From Candidatus Roseilinea sp. (GTDB lineage Bacteria; Chloroflexota; Anaerolineae; J036; Brachytrichaceae): a DNA stretch of 64,000 nucleotides. Of the stretch, positions 26,761 to 35,740 are shown in pieces. The notes under the pieces were generated by a model. It was given only the letters and a program-made list of their open reading frames with translations. It was not told the DNA's origin and searched no databases. Position 1 is the first letter of the stretch, and the number at the start of each line of letters is the position of its first letter. Made by a program: the position numbers and the translations under genes. Location of the stretch: positions 2,976,001-3,040,000 of the forward strand of contig AP024676.1 in the NCBI GenBank assembly GCA_025998955.1, given 5' to 3'.

Positions 26761-28572
26761 CTAGGCCGGTGTGACCTGTGGCGTCCGTCCTTCGTCCAAT
26801 GCGCCGTCCTCGTCAATCACGTCGCGCGCCTCCTGGTCGCGGAACTGTAAGTCGTAGAGCGCACGATATTCGCCGCCCATGGCGTACAGCGTTTCGTGCG
26901 TCCCCTCTTCCGCTACTTTGCCGTCCTTGAGCACCACGATCTTGTCGGCGTTCTTGATCGTGCTCAGGCGTTGCGCGATGACGATGCTGGTGCGGCCTTT
27001 CATTACCTCGGCCATCGCCCGCTGGATCAGCGTCTCGGTCTGCGTGTCCACTGCGCTGGTCGCTTCGTCCAAAATGAGGATGCGCGGGTTCATCAGCACC
27101 GCACGCGCCAAGGCCACGCGCTGCCGCTGGCCGCCGCTGAGGCCCACGCCGCGCTCGCCGACCAGCGTGTCATAGCCTTTGGGCAGCTTCTCGGCGAACT
27201 CGTGCACTTGCGCCACCTTCGCCGCCGCGATCACCTCGTCGTCGGTCGCGTCCGGCTTGCCGAAGCGAATGTTGTCCCGCAGCGTCGCGCTGAACAAGAA
27301 GGTCTCCTGCGGCACGATGGCGATCTGGCGGCGCAGGTCGGCCAGCCGGTAATCGCGCACGTCCACGCCATCCACCAACACGCGCCCGCTATTGACGTCG
27401 TAGAAGCGCGGCACCAGGTTGATCACCGACGACTTGCCGCTGCCCGTGCCGCCGAGGATCACCACGGTCTGCCCGGGCTCTACCGTTAGGTTCAGCCCGC
27501 ACAACACGTTCGTGTCCGGGTCGTCGGGGTAGCTAAAGCACACATCCTCGAACACCACGCGACCCGGCGTTTGACCGCGCGCAGGTTCAAACGCGCGGGC
27601 ATCCGGAGGATCCGAGATGGCGATCGGCGCATCGGCGATCTCGAACAAGCGCTTGGCCGACGCCACCGCTTGGCGCGAGAGGCTGATGAACCAGCCCATC
27701 AGCCGGATCGGCCAGATCAGCGACCAGATGTACCACGTGAAGGCCGTGAACACGCCCAGCGTCAACGCGCCGTTTACGATCTGCAGCGCGCCGACCAAGA
27801 TCACCATCAGGAACGAGACGCCGCTGACGAAGTCCATAGCCGGGAAGGCGTTTGCCTCCAGCAAACCGCGCTCGATGTTCTTCTGCCGGTTCAATGCGTT
27901 TTCGCGCGCGAACTGCGCGATGGCATATGGCTCGCGCCCGAAGGCTTTGACCACGCGCACGCCGCTCACGTTCTCTTGCAGCACGCTGGTCAGCCGGCCC
28001 ATCTGCTCGCGCACCGCGTCCCAGGCCGGGTCGAGCCGCAGGCGGAAGCGCGCGATAGGGAAGTACATCAGCAACATCGGGGCAAGCGCGATCAGCGTTA
28101 ACTTCCAGTCCAAGCTCAGCAGCACGATCAGCGTGAAGACGAACGTGCTGATCTCGGTCACCATGGCGGTGAAGCCGAATGCCACGAACTGCTCGACGCC
28201 GTCCATGTCGCTCAACATTCGACTCATGATCTGGCCGGTGGGCGTCTTGGTGTAATACGCAAAGGGCAGATACTGCAGCTTGCGATACAGGCTGTTGCGC
28301 AGGTCGCGCACTACATCCGTGCCGACCATGCCCTGATACACACCCTGCAGGTAGTAGAACAGGCTGCGCAGCGCCGCCACCCCCACCAGCACGGCGCACC
28401 AGAACAGCGTCGCTTGTACATCGAGCGCGATCACGCCCTGATCCACCGCGAAGCCGAGCAATTGCGGCACCATCAGGTTGGTGACGAGCGCGCCGATGGT
28501 GAAAACCAGCACCCAGAAGATGCGCCGGCGATAAGGTCGCGCAAAGGGGAGTAAGCGTTTCAGGTATTCCAT
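26761..28572 (-). CDS. Half ABC exporter, degenerate-site subunit (YheI/LmrC-like)
   Basis: A 603-residue protein. Six membrane spans in the first 320 residues, then the ATPase: Walker A GGTGSGKSS, signature LSGGQRQRVALARA, Walker B ILILDEATSAVD, and switch loop IAQRLST with Gln replacing the usual His. That replacement is typical of the A subunit of heterodimeric exporters (LmrC, BmrC, TM287), whose own site is slow or inactive. Its partner is probably the gene at 19995, although such pairs are normally adjacent. Confidence 0.88.
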   Translation of the reverse strand: MEYLKRLLPFARPYRRRIFWVLVFTIGALVTNLMVPQLLGFAVDQGVIALDVQATLFWCAVLVGVAALRSLFYYLQGVYQGMVGTDVVRDLRNSLYRKLQYLPFAYYTKTPTGQIMSRMLSDMDGVEQFVAFGFTAMVTEISTFVFTLIVLLSLDWKLTLIALAPMLLMYFPIARFRLRLDPAWDAVREQMGRLTSVLQENVSGVRVVKAFGREPYAIAQFARENALNRQKNIERGLLEANAFPAMDFVSGVSFLMVILVGALQIVNGALTLGVFTAFTWYIWSLIWPIRLMGWFISLSRQAVASAKRLFEIADAPIAISDPPDARAFEPARGQTPGRVVFEDVCFSYPDDPDTNVLCGLNLTVEPGQTVVILGGTGSGKSSVINLVPRFYDVNSGRVLVDGVDVRDYRLADLRRQIAIVPQETFLFSATLRDNIRFGKPDATDDEVIAAAKVAQVHEFAEKLPKGYDTLVGERGVGLSGGQRQRVALARAVLMNPRILILDEATSAVDTQTETLIQRAMAEVMKGRTSIVIAQRLSTIKNADKIVVLKDGKVAEEGTHETLYAMGGEYRALYDLQFRDQEARDVIDEDGALDEGRTPQVTPA

Positions 28573-28710
28573 CTGGGATCACACAAATTTGGTCGAGTGC
28601 ACTAGATTCCTGCTACGGAGACAGCTTCGATGAAAGCGAAAGATGCAGTTTGTGGCGCATGCCGGCCCGCCGTGGCCGCCGAGACCGGTTCGAGTGTCGA
28701 AGCCGAGGTA

Positions 28711-28743
28711 CAGCAAAAGCCACAGGCGGAACTGCGCCTGTGG
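28711..28743 (-). terminator. Rho-independent terminator, minus strand
   Basis: On the minus strand CCACAGGCG, loop CAGTTC, CGCCTGTGG is followed directly by CTTTTGCT: a 9-bp perfect stem plus a short T-run. It follows the 32-codon ORF at 28773 on the same strand. Confidence 0.6.
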
Positions 28744-28772
28744 CTCGATTCAAATGCGAGGGCTTGGCTGTC

Positions 28773-28871
28773 TCAGCGCATCACAAATGACGGGCGGTAG
28801 GCGCAGTACGGCAGGGCGAACACGGCATCGCCACTCTTCCGCACGCGGATGGACAAGATCGGGATTGCCAT
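28773..28871 (-). CDS. Possible small ORF (32 aa)
   Basis: The ORF reads MAIPILSIRVRKSGDAVFAL and ends YRPSFVMR. It is short and unrecognised. Support comes from an AAAGGAGG site 13 nt upstream, a terminator 30 bp downstream and a palindromic operator-like site 118 bp upstream: the layout of a complete small transcription unit. It could instead be a leader or a small RNA. Confidence 0.3.
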   Translation of the reverse strand: MAIPILSIRVRKSGDAVFALPYCAYRPSFVMR

Positions 28872-28988
28872 CGGTGTTTCTGCGCCTCCTTTCGTCGGTG
28901 ATGCGCCATGCGCTCAGCGCATAGCGTGCCTGATTCTAGCGAATGGAGGAGGAAAGTCAACCCCTTGCGAAATTGTGAAATTGTTTGA

Positions 28989-29002
28989 GCTAACCGGTTA
29001 GC
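28989..29002. promoter_or_regulatory. Perfect 14-bp palindrome, LacI-type operator candidate
   Basis: GCTAACCGGTTAGC is perfectly symmetric with a central CG, the shape recognised by LacI-family repressors. No LacI gene is present in the window. It lies in the 650-bp gap downstream of the PLD gene. Confidence 0.4.
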
Positions 29003-29106
29003 GTATCAGTCTTGCTGCGCAGATGTAAGCAATCAGCCAAAAGTCGCCGAAATTGTGCAGAATCTTGCGCCGGATGCGACTATTTGGGCGTAGGGGGAGG
29101 GAAACG

Positions 29107-29210
29107 CGAGAGGTTGTCATTCTGAGAAGCCCTTCGGACTGGGAGATCCGCGAGGGGGGAGGGGGGAAGGACCTCCAAGTCGCCAGGCTCCTCAGAATGA
29201 CAACCTCTCG
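29107..29210. repeat. Snap-back element with 20-bp perfect inverted ends
   Basis: CGAGAGGTTGTCATTCTGAG at 29107-29126 is repeated as its exact inverse complement at 29191-29210, enclosing a 64-bp G-rich loop (GGGGGGAGGGGGG). The GTCATTCTGAG end resembles dispersed palindromic repeats seen in many environmental genomes. It may be a MITE-like element; it also lies 19 bp beyond the 3' end of the PLD gene. Confidence 0.7.
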
Positions 29211-29229
29211 TCGCTGATTGCTAACCCCT

Positions 29230-32199
29230 CTAAGGCACCAACCCCGGACTCGGAATCGCCTGAGCGCGAAAATCGAGTGCGCAGTTATCCGTATCCAGGC
29301 TGGGCGGCCACCGTTGCAGCGTATGACCTGCTGGAATCGCAATCGGGTAAGGCGTTATGCCATCCAAATTTCCATTCAGCCAGACAACTGCATCTACTAT
29401 TCTATCATCTTTGTCTAGCAACACAACCTCATCGCCGGTATTGGCAAGATTGATCGTCCCTTGCGCCCAGGCTGCATACGGCGACAACTCCGGCACAGCC
29501 GGGTCGTAGTCGCTCAGCTCGTAATCCGGCTTCTTCCCCCAGTCGGCGAAGAAGGCGGTCGCATTCTGGGCGATGACGATCGCCTGGCCGGGTCGCAACA
29601 CCGCGCCGGCTGGGAAGGCATACATGCCTTCGCCGGTTGAGCCACGCATGGCCGCATCGCCGATCTTGTAGCCACCGATGGGAATTGGCAGCAGCGTCGG
29701 GTTGTAAACCTCGATCCACTCGCGGCTCGACTCGTCGCCGCCGGTCGGATTGAAGAGCACCTCGCTGATGAGCGGGTAGCCGGCCGGGCGATGATCCTTC
29801 GACACGACAGGCAGATACACCGGACGGGCAAGTTGGAAATCGTGCATGAAGACCGCACGCAGATGGGCGTAAGCCTCGCTCGACTCGACCAGCACACTCA
29901 TCTCGCGATTGCGCTTCGCGCTGACTTCCGAGCCGTTCCATGAACCGATGAGGGCGAAATAGCGGTTGCCCAGGCGGAGCAGGATGAGCTTGTTGTGGAT
30001 GCCCAGGCCGGTCGGGTTGCCGGTAGCTGCCTGCACATCCCATCCGTTGATGCGAGCTAGCTCGAGGACATACTGCACGGTTGCGTAGTTGCTCCGTGGC
30101 TGCGCTGGGCTATCGTAGTGCTTGTCCAGCAGCACACGCACCTGAGCGCCGCGGGCGGCGGCGCTCAGAATGGCGAGCAGGCGAGGATTGGGGTCATTGG
30201 CCGGCGCGCTCGACGTTGCGCCCCAGTAGTGCGGTTCGTCCAGTTGTTCGATCAGGATCTCGTCGCCCGCGCCGGCCAGGTTGATCAAACCAATGATGCC
30301 GGTCGTCGAGGCGAGGTGATTCTCCGGCGAACTGAGCAGCGTCATGGAGACCGGCACGGCAATCTCCAACGGTGCAAAGCGCACCGTGTAGCTGATGCCA
30401 CCCGATGTGTAGTCCGGCGTGAACCCGGCAGGCGGCGGGCCGTAAGGCGCGCAGGTGGTGCACCAACGAATGATGTCGGGATGCGCCGAGTTGATGTCGG
30501 CTTCGAAGATGGCCCGTGCGCGAGCGACGATCGCCGGCGCATCGGTCACCACGATCGCGCCGCGCTGTCCCGTTGTGCCGTCGCTCTTGTCGTCGTCCGG
30601 CAGCCCACGCACACCGAAGTTCTCCGATCCAACCAACAGGCGGGCATCGTCCACGATGGCGAACTTGGCGTGCAGGAAGGCGTAACGGGCGTTGATCTTG
30701 TCGGCCTGCACCGAGCGCATGAACCAGCAGCCGCTCCGGCCGGTCGGGTCGGCGTTGGTGATGCGCTGGCAGATCCAGCGCGTTTGATCCTTCAGGCCAC
30801 CCACCGGCGCGCCGTCCAGCAAGACACGCACGACCACGCCCGCCGCGGCCTCGTCGGCCAACAGATCGCCCAAGCGCGCGTGCTCGAAGGTGAACGAGGC
30901 AAGGTCAATCGAGCGCGTGGCCGCGGCCAGCATTTGCCTCACGACGTCGTAGCTGTTGTCCGGCGCAATCGCGAGCTTGAGCGAACCGCTGTCGCTCGCC
31001 GGGATGAAGAATCGCTCCATCTGCCAGCCAGGGTAGATCGGCTTGCGCGCGTCGGCGGGGTCGCCACGATGGTTGAACCAGTCCTGGGCCGTGTCGGTAT
31101 CGGCGACCGGTAGGCCGGTGGCGGGGTTGAGCCGGCGCATTAACACCTGACCATCGTCGGGGATGGTCTGGGTCACGGTGTAGGGCCGCAGCGCCGGACC
31201 GATCCAGCCGCTCAACACCGCGCCATTGCCATAGACGAGCGCATCTACGACTTCGGCGTTGGCGTTGATCAGCCGCAGGGTTTCGCCCGTGTTGCTGAGG
31301 TTGAAATTGGCCGTTTGGTCCGCCACCACGCCGCTTGAGAACGTGGCCGAGTTGCGCTGAATGAGGAAATAGCCGTTGCCCGCGATGGCGCCATTGAGCG
31401 TGATCAGGTCACCGCCGGAGCTGGTGATCTGCCAGTCGGTGAGCGTGATGCTATCGGCGGAGTTGTTGTACAACTCGATCCACTCATGATTCGGGTTCGC
31501 TCGCGTGCCGCCCCAAGCCACCTCGTTGATGAGGACGGTGAGCGTGGTCGGCGACGCCGGTACGGCGACGGAATTCGCGGCGCGCGGCGTGCCGGCGATC
31601 GGGTTGCCGCCCGCGTCGAACGCAATCGGGGCGAGCACGTTTGCGTCGGCCCAGTTGCCGGCGGTGTCGGGCGCGCCGGCGTCAATGCGCTCCATCGAGC
31701 GATAGGTCGGGCTGCCGGAGCCCGCATCCCAACTACCGCCGCTGGCGTTGGCCGAGTCCAGCGATACTGCGCTGGCGCGGCGCAAGGTGACCGAGCCACC
31801 ATTGTTGGCGAAGATCAGATTGGTGTAGCTGAGCGTGGGCGTGAAGCCGAATTGCCGGGCGAAGGCCGCGGGATTGTTGGCGATCCAGATGCGCTCGCCG
31901 GCCGGTAGCGTGAACGCCGGGAGGGTCCAGGTACGATTGCTCGCGTCGTGCAGCGACCAGTTCGCGTCGAAGACCACATCGCCCGACGAGACGTTCGTCA
32001 GTTGAACGGCCTCGTCGTTGTTGCCATCGTAGCCATAGTAGGCCAGCGCGCTGATGACGACGGTCGAGCTCGCCGAAACCGAGCTGGTCGAGGCCAACGC
32101 CGGCTTTGACGCGCTCAGCCCGCGCAGCGGCCGATGCTCAGACGCACCTGCAGCACACACCATCGCCGCTACCAACAACGCATAGCGCGTTCCTTTCAC
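29230..32199 (-). CDS. Secreted lamin-tail / phospholipase D-like protein
   Basis: A 989-residue protein. The GTG start (VKGTRYALLVAAMVC) follows GGGAGGGAAGG. It has a signal peptide, then lamin-tail-type domains (VINEVAWGGTRANPNHEWIE; a C-terminal LISEVLFNPTGG...SSREWIEVYN). Two PLD half-domains sit between. The first HKD is canonical: HAKFAIVDD...GSENF. The second is degenerate: HNKLILLRLG...GSWN has Arg where Asp is expected. VYLPVVSKD, the window's secreted-protein motif, links PLD and the last tail domain. Probably an extracellular nuclease or binding protein. Confidence 0.82.
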   Translation of the reverse strand: MKGTRYALLVAAMVCAAGASEHRPLRGLSASKPALASTSSVSASSTVVISALAYYGYDGNNDEAVQLTNVSSGDVVFDANWSLHDASNRTWTLPAFTLPAGERIWIANNPAAFARQFGFTPTLSYTNLIFANNGGSVTLRRASAVSLDSANASGGSWDAGSGSPTYRSMERIDAGAPDTAGNWADANVLAPIAFDAGGNPIAGTPRAANSVAVPASPTTLTVLINEVAWGGTRANPNHEWIELYNNSADSITLTDWQITSSGGDLITLNGAIAGNGYFLIQRNSATFSSGVVADQTANFNLSNTGETLRLINANAEVVDALVYGNGAVLSGWIGPALRPYTVTQTIPDDGQVLMRRLNPATGLPVADTDTAQDWFNHRGDPADARKPIYPGWQMERFFIPASDSGSLKLAIAPDNSYDVVRQMLAAATRSIDLASFTFEHARLGDLLADEAAAGVVVRVLLDGAPVGGLKDQTRWICQRITNADPTGRSGCWFMRSVQADKINARYAFLHAKFAIVDDARLLVGSENFGVRGLPDDDKSDGTTGQRGAIVVTDAPAIVARARAIFEADINSAHPDIIRWCTTCAPYGPPPAGFTPDYTSGGISYTVRFAPLEIAVPVSMTLLSSPENHLASTTGIIGLINLAGAGDEILIEQLDEPHYWGATSSAPANDPNPRLLAILSAAARGAQVRVLLDKHYDSPAQPRSNYATVQYVLELARINGWDVQAATGNPTGLGIHNKLILLRLGNRYFALIGSWNGSEVSAKRNREMSVLVESSEAYAHLRAVFMHDFQLARPVYLPVVSKDHRPAGYPLISEVLFNPTGGDESSREWIEVYNPTLLPIPIGGYKIGDAAMRGSTGEGMYAFPAGAVLRPGQAIVIAQNATAFFADWGKKPDYELSDYDPAVPELSPYAAWAQGTINLANTGDEVVLLDKDDRIVDAVVWLNGNLDGITPYPIAIPAGHTLQRWPPSLDTDNCALDFRAQAIPSPGLVP

Positions 32200-32317
32200 G
32201 ACACCCCCTTCCCTCCCGGCCGGCGCACCACCGACCGAACGACGCAAGTGATTGAACCGCGTTAGGCGCCTCGCGCGACATCGAGTATGGCAGCGATCGC
32301 GCAAATGGCAAGCGGTC

Positions 32318-32920
32318 CTACGACACGCGCAACACGCCGTTGTAGCCGAATATGCGACCGAACACCGGATGGCTGACGACGACCTCGGTGTGAACCGTGT
32401 GCTCGTCCACGGCGCGCTCGATAGCGATGCTATAGATGTGAAAGGCGCCCGGTAGCGCTGCGTAGCGCTCGCCGCGGATCAGGAACTGCGGGCCGGCGGT
32501 CATCTGGCGCAGCGCCTGCCCATCCGGGCTCACTTCTAGCGCCAGCGTGATGCCGAGGTTCGGCGGTTGGTTGAACGTGTCGAGCACACGCGCCGGTAGC
32601 CCATCGCGCGCGGGGCGGGTGAGCGTGTAGCTGACGACGACGCCGCTCGGATAGCGGAATTCGCGATGCCACGCGTAGCACACCTCGCCGCGATCCACCA
32701 CGCCGCAGTTGCGCACGTAGACCGGCACTTGCTCGGCAGGGATGGGCATGAACGGCGCCAGCACACGCGCCCAGGCGAAGCGGTTCCAGGCTTTCATCGT
32801 CCCCTGGACGATCACCTCTTGGCCGGGCGCGAGGTCATAATGGCGCTGCAACACCGGCGCGAGCCGGTCGAATGCTTCTCCGAGCGCCAGCCGAAAGAGC
32901 GCCGATTGCGCCATAGTCAT
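32318..32920 (-). CDS. DUF4166-type protein
   Basis: A 200-residue protein, ATG 32920 overlapping the yggS stop by 4 bp. It contains [18 protein letters not shown], the usual opening of DUF4166 proteins, then strands with [14 protein letters not shown] and [16 protein letters not shown]. No catalytic motif is visible. Family members are often fused or adjacent to oxidoreductases. Here it is coupled to yggS, which tells little about function. Confidence 0.65.
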   Translation of the reverse strand: MTMAQSALFRLALGEAFDRLAPVLQRHYDLAPGQEVIVQGTMKAWNRFAWARVLAPFMPIPAEQVPVYVRNCGVVDRGEVCYAWHREFRYPSGVVVSYTLTRPARDGLPARVLDTFNQPPNLGITLALEVSPDGQALRQMTAGPQFLIRGERYAALPGAFHIYSIAIERAVDEHTVHTEVVVSHPVFGRIFGYNGVLRVS

Positions 32921-33660
32921 CCGCGCGCACCGAAGATTGCCCTGCCGATGCGCACCATAGTCGCACCTTCGGCAATCGCGGCTTCGAAATCGTCCGTCAT
33001 GCCCATCGAGAGGTGGTCGAGCGACAGGTCGGGCAAGCGCGCGCACAACGCGTCGCGCAGCGCGCGCAGGCTAGCGAAGACCGGACGCGCCTCGTCCGGC
33101 CGTTCGACGATCGGCGCCATGGTCATCAGGCCACACACCCGAATGTTAGGCAGCGCGGCAATCTGGGCGACCTGGCCCGCGAATCCGTCCAAGCACGCAG
33201 GGGCACGCTCCCAGCCATGGAGCAGGAAGCCGTGCTTCGAGGCCTCGCCGCTCACGTTGCACTCCAGCAGCACCGGCTGGACGACGCTGCGCGCTGCGCA
33301 GCGCGCGCTCAGCTTGCTGGCGAGCTTGAGCGAATCCACCGAGTGAATCAGGTGAAAGTTCCCTGCTGCATCGCGCGCCTTGCGCGACTGAAGGTGGCCG
33401 ATCAGATGCCAGCGCAGGCCGGCGGCGGACGCTTCGCCGGCCAACAGCGCCGCGACATCGTTGATCTTCTCCAGCGCCTCCTCGAGGCGATTCTCGCCGA
33501 AGTCGCGCTGGCCGGCAGCGATGGCCTCGACGACCGCCGCGGCCGGGAAGGTCTTCGACACCGCGACGAGTGTGACGCTATCGGGCGAACGTCCGGCGCG
33601 CAGGCAAGCCTCGGCGATGCGCTCGCGCACCTGCGCCAACGCGCGTTGCACGTCAGGCAT
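32917..33660 (-). CDS. yggS: YggS/PROSC-type PLP homeostasis protein
   Basis: A 247-residue TIM-barrel protein. The PLP lysine is in [13 protein letters not shown]. Further family blocks are [33 protein letters not shown] and the C-terminal [23 protein letters not shown]. It binds and shuttles PLP; no enzymatic turnover is known. TATGAT ends 8 bp before the ATG and no Shine-Dalgarno is present, so a leaderless start is likely. Confidence 0.95.
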   Translation of the reverse strand: MPDVQRALAQVRERIAEACLRAGRSPDSVTLVAVSKTFPAAAVVEAIAAGQRDFGENRLEEALEKINDVAALLAGEASAAGLRWHLIGHLQSRKARDAAGNFHLIHSVDSLKLASKLSARCAARSVVQPVLLECNVSGEASKHGFLLHGWERAPACLDGFAGQVAQIAALPNIRVCGLMTMAPIVERPDEARPVFASLRALRDALCARLPDLSLDHLSMGMTDDFEAAIAEGATMVRIGRAIFGARG

Positions 33661-33681
33661 GGTCCTGAATCATAGGCCACG

Positions 33682-34464
33682 TCAAGAGATGCCGGGGATC
33701 GGCTGGCGATAGACCGTTGTAGGCGTGGACTGCCCGACTGCCATCATCATGATGAAGTTGATGTTGACGTGAGGCGGGCGCGTGGCACAGAACACGATGG
33801 CGTCGGCCACGTCATCTGCCGTCATCGGCTTCACGCCTTCGTATACCTTCTTGGCGCGTTCCACATCCCCATAAAAGCGCACGATGCTGAACTCGGTCTC
33901 CACCAGACCAGGATCCACGGATGAAACGCGAATGGGCGTGCCGAGCAGGTCTTGCTTCAGGCTTTCGGTGAGCGACTTGATGGCTGCTTTGGCCAGGCAA
34001 TACACGGCCCCGTTCTGGTAGGCGTAATGGCCGGCCACCGATCCCAGGTTGATGATGTGGCCGCGCTGCCGCTCGATCATGCCCGGCAGGAGGATGCGCG
34101 TCACGTATAGCACACCCTTGATGTCGGTGTTGATCATTTCTTCCCAATCGTCAATCGAGCCTTCCTGGAATTTGTTCAAGCCACGGCTGAGGCCGGCGTT
34201 GTTGATCAGAATGTCAATCTCGCGGAAGCCGTCGGGAAGCGACGCTACGGCGGCCTCGACCGCCTGCCGGTCGGTCACGTCGAGCTTGATAATATGCGTC
34301 GGGACGGGGAGCGACTCGGCCAACTGTTGCAAGCGTTCGTAGCGCCGCGCGCACAACACCAGCTTCGCGCCTTGTGCGGCGAAGGCCCGTGCACATGCTG
34401 CACCAATCCCGCTGCTCGCGCCGGTGATGAAGACGATCCTGTCTTGGAGTGAAATGCTGCTCAT
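33682..34464 (-). CDS. Short-chain dehydrogenase (YdfG-like)
   Basis: A 260-residue protein. Cofactor loop TGASSGIGAACARAFA, NNAGLSRG, catalytic YCLAKAAIKSL (YxxxK) with GSVAGHYAY (Ser) before it, and PGLVETEFS. CARRYERLQQL places a basic residue after strand 2, favouring NADP. The closest type is the YdfG 3-hydroxy acid dehydrogenase group. TACACT lies 9 bp before the ATG. Upstream begins heptamer array B. Confidence 0.9.
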   Translation of the reverse strand: MSSISLQDRIVFITGASSGIGAACARAFAAQGAKLVLCARRYERLQQLAESLPVPTHIIKLDVTDRQAVEAAVASLPDGFREIDILINNAGLSRGLNKFQEGSIDDWEEMINTDIKGVLYVTRILLPGMIERQRGHIINLGSVAGHYAYQNGAVYCLAKAAIKSLTESLKQDLLGTPIRVSSVDPGLVETEFSIVRFYGDVERAKKVYEGVKPMTADDVADAIVFCATRPPHVNINFIMMMAVGQSTPTTVYRQPIPGIS

Positions 34465-34481
34465 AGCAGCGCAAGTGTAAA

Positions 34482-34551
34482 TTGAGAATGAAGAATTGAG
34501 AATGCAGAGATCAGAAGTCAGCGATCAGGGATCATGGATCAGTGGTTGGAG
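34482..34551 (+). repeat. Heptamer array B (10 x 7 bp)
   Basis: TTGAGAA, TGAAGAA, TTGAGAA, TGCAGAG, ATCAGAA, GTCAGCG, ATCAGGG, ATCATGG, ATCAGTG, GTTGGAG. It moves from the TTGARAA type to the RTCAGRR type within one array. A weaker purine-rich extension continues to the edge of the IS element at 34596. Confidence 0.85.
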
Positions 34552-34595
34552 AGTTGGGTGGAAGTAGAGAGGGGCGAGTAGGAGGTGCAGGGTTA

Positions 34596-35740
34596 TACCG
34601 CTTGCGGAGTCAAGGTGTGCTAAATCAACTTGGCGTATGAGAACAGGACGACCGCGACAACCGATTGAGATCGCTGAGAGCGTCGAGCAGTTGTAAGCCC
34701 TGTATCGCCAGGAGAAGGATGGCCTGAAGCGCCGGCGTTACCAGTTCGCCTACGAACTCAAACGCGGCACCAGCACCGATGCGGCCGCTAAAGCATGCGG
34801 AATCAGTGGCACGGCTGCCGATACGTGGGTGCGATGGCTACGCCAAGGTGGATTGACAGAATTGATCGCGGGGCATAGCTGGGGCGGGCGGCGGCATGTG
34901 GGCGGGCGGCTGAGCGAAGAGCAGGAAGGCGCGCTAGTGCAAGAGGCGGCCGCGGGCAAGATTCGGAGCATCCACGACGGCGTGGCGTGGGTGCAAGCGC
35001 GATGCCAGGTGCGATACACCTACTGGGGCATGCGCGGGGTGTTCGCGCGGCTGGGACTGCGCAAAAAGGTGCCCCGCCCGGCCAATGTCAAACGGAACGA
35101 AGCACGCCAAACGGCGTGGAGAGAGGGGGCTGTGTTACCAGCTGGCCCAAGCGGGCGTCAGGTTGGACGGCGCGATCATCATGAGCGATGAGATGCGGGT
35201 GGGTTTACATAGTCAGGTGCGCCGGCGCTGGTGTCCAGTCGGCATGAAGCTGGTGCAGCCGCAGCAGATGCGGTTTGACCACCGCTGGCTGGTGCTCGGA
35301 TTAGCCGTTACCCGGCTCAAGCTGCGCTGGCGTTGGCAGGCCAACCTGCGTCAAGACAGCATGCTGGCGACGGTGCACGCCTGGCAGCAACATCCGGACG
35401 GCTTGGATGCTGTGGTGTGGGACAACGCGCCCGCTCACAAGACCAAGGCTGTTCGTACGGCCATCGCTGGCACTAGCACTGGCACTGGTGGTGCGGTGAT
35501 CTTCCAACCGCCGTATGCGCCGGAGCTGAATCCCGTTGAGCGCATCTTCGAATACCTACGTGACCACATTGAAGGCGAACTCTACGCCACCATCGAGGCC
35601 AAAATCGAGCGAGTCGAGCAGATATTGCATGCGTTAGCTGACGACGCCGACGCACTTCGCAGGCTGGTTGATTGGCGTTGGATCAAAGACAACGTCCAGG
35701 CCCTGTCCTTATTTAGCACGCCTTGATGTGGCAGTTGGTA
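34596..35740 (+). mobile_element. IS630-family element with TA target duplication
   Basis: Imperfect inverted ends (20 of 28 positions match): left CCGCTTGC...TCAAGGTGTGCTAAAT from 34598, right (inverted) CCAACTGC...TCAAGGCGTGCTAAAT ending at 35738. Both are flanked by TA (34596-34597 and 35739-35740), the IS630/Tc1 target duplication. The body is about 1.14 kb and holds one broken DDE transposase gene. The right end abuts the stop codon of the membrane-fusion gene. Confidence 0.82.
34637..35726 (+). pseudogene. IS630-type DDE transposase, interrupted
   Basis: From ATG 34637 the frame meets a TAA at codon 20 (34694), where CAA would give the expected EQLQALYRQEKD. It then continues through the helix-turn-helix part (AAKACGISGTAADTWVRWLR). 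At a GGGGG run (35125-35129) the reading must move by +1 to reach the DDE half: IIMSDEMRVG (D), VVWDNAPAHKT (D) and NPVERIFEYLRD (E). Two lesions make a functional product unlikely, although IS630 elements can use frameshifting. Confidence 0.82.

Noticed and set aside
35100-35140. Programmed -1 frameshift in the IS630 transposase
   Set aside because: The shift needed is +1 (or -2) at a G5 run, and an upstream in-frame stop is also present, so decay is simpler.
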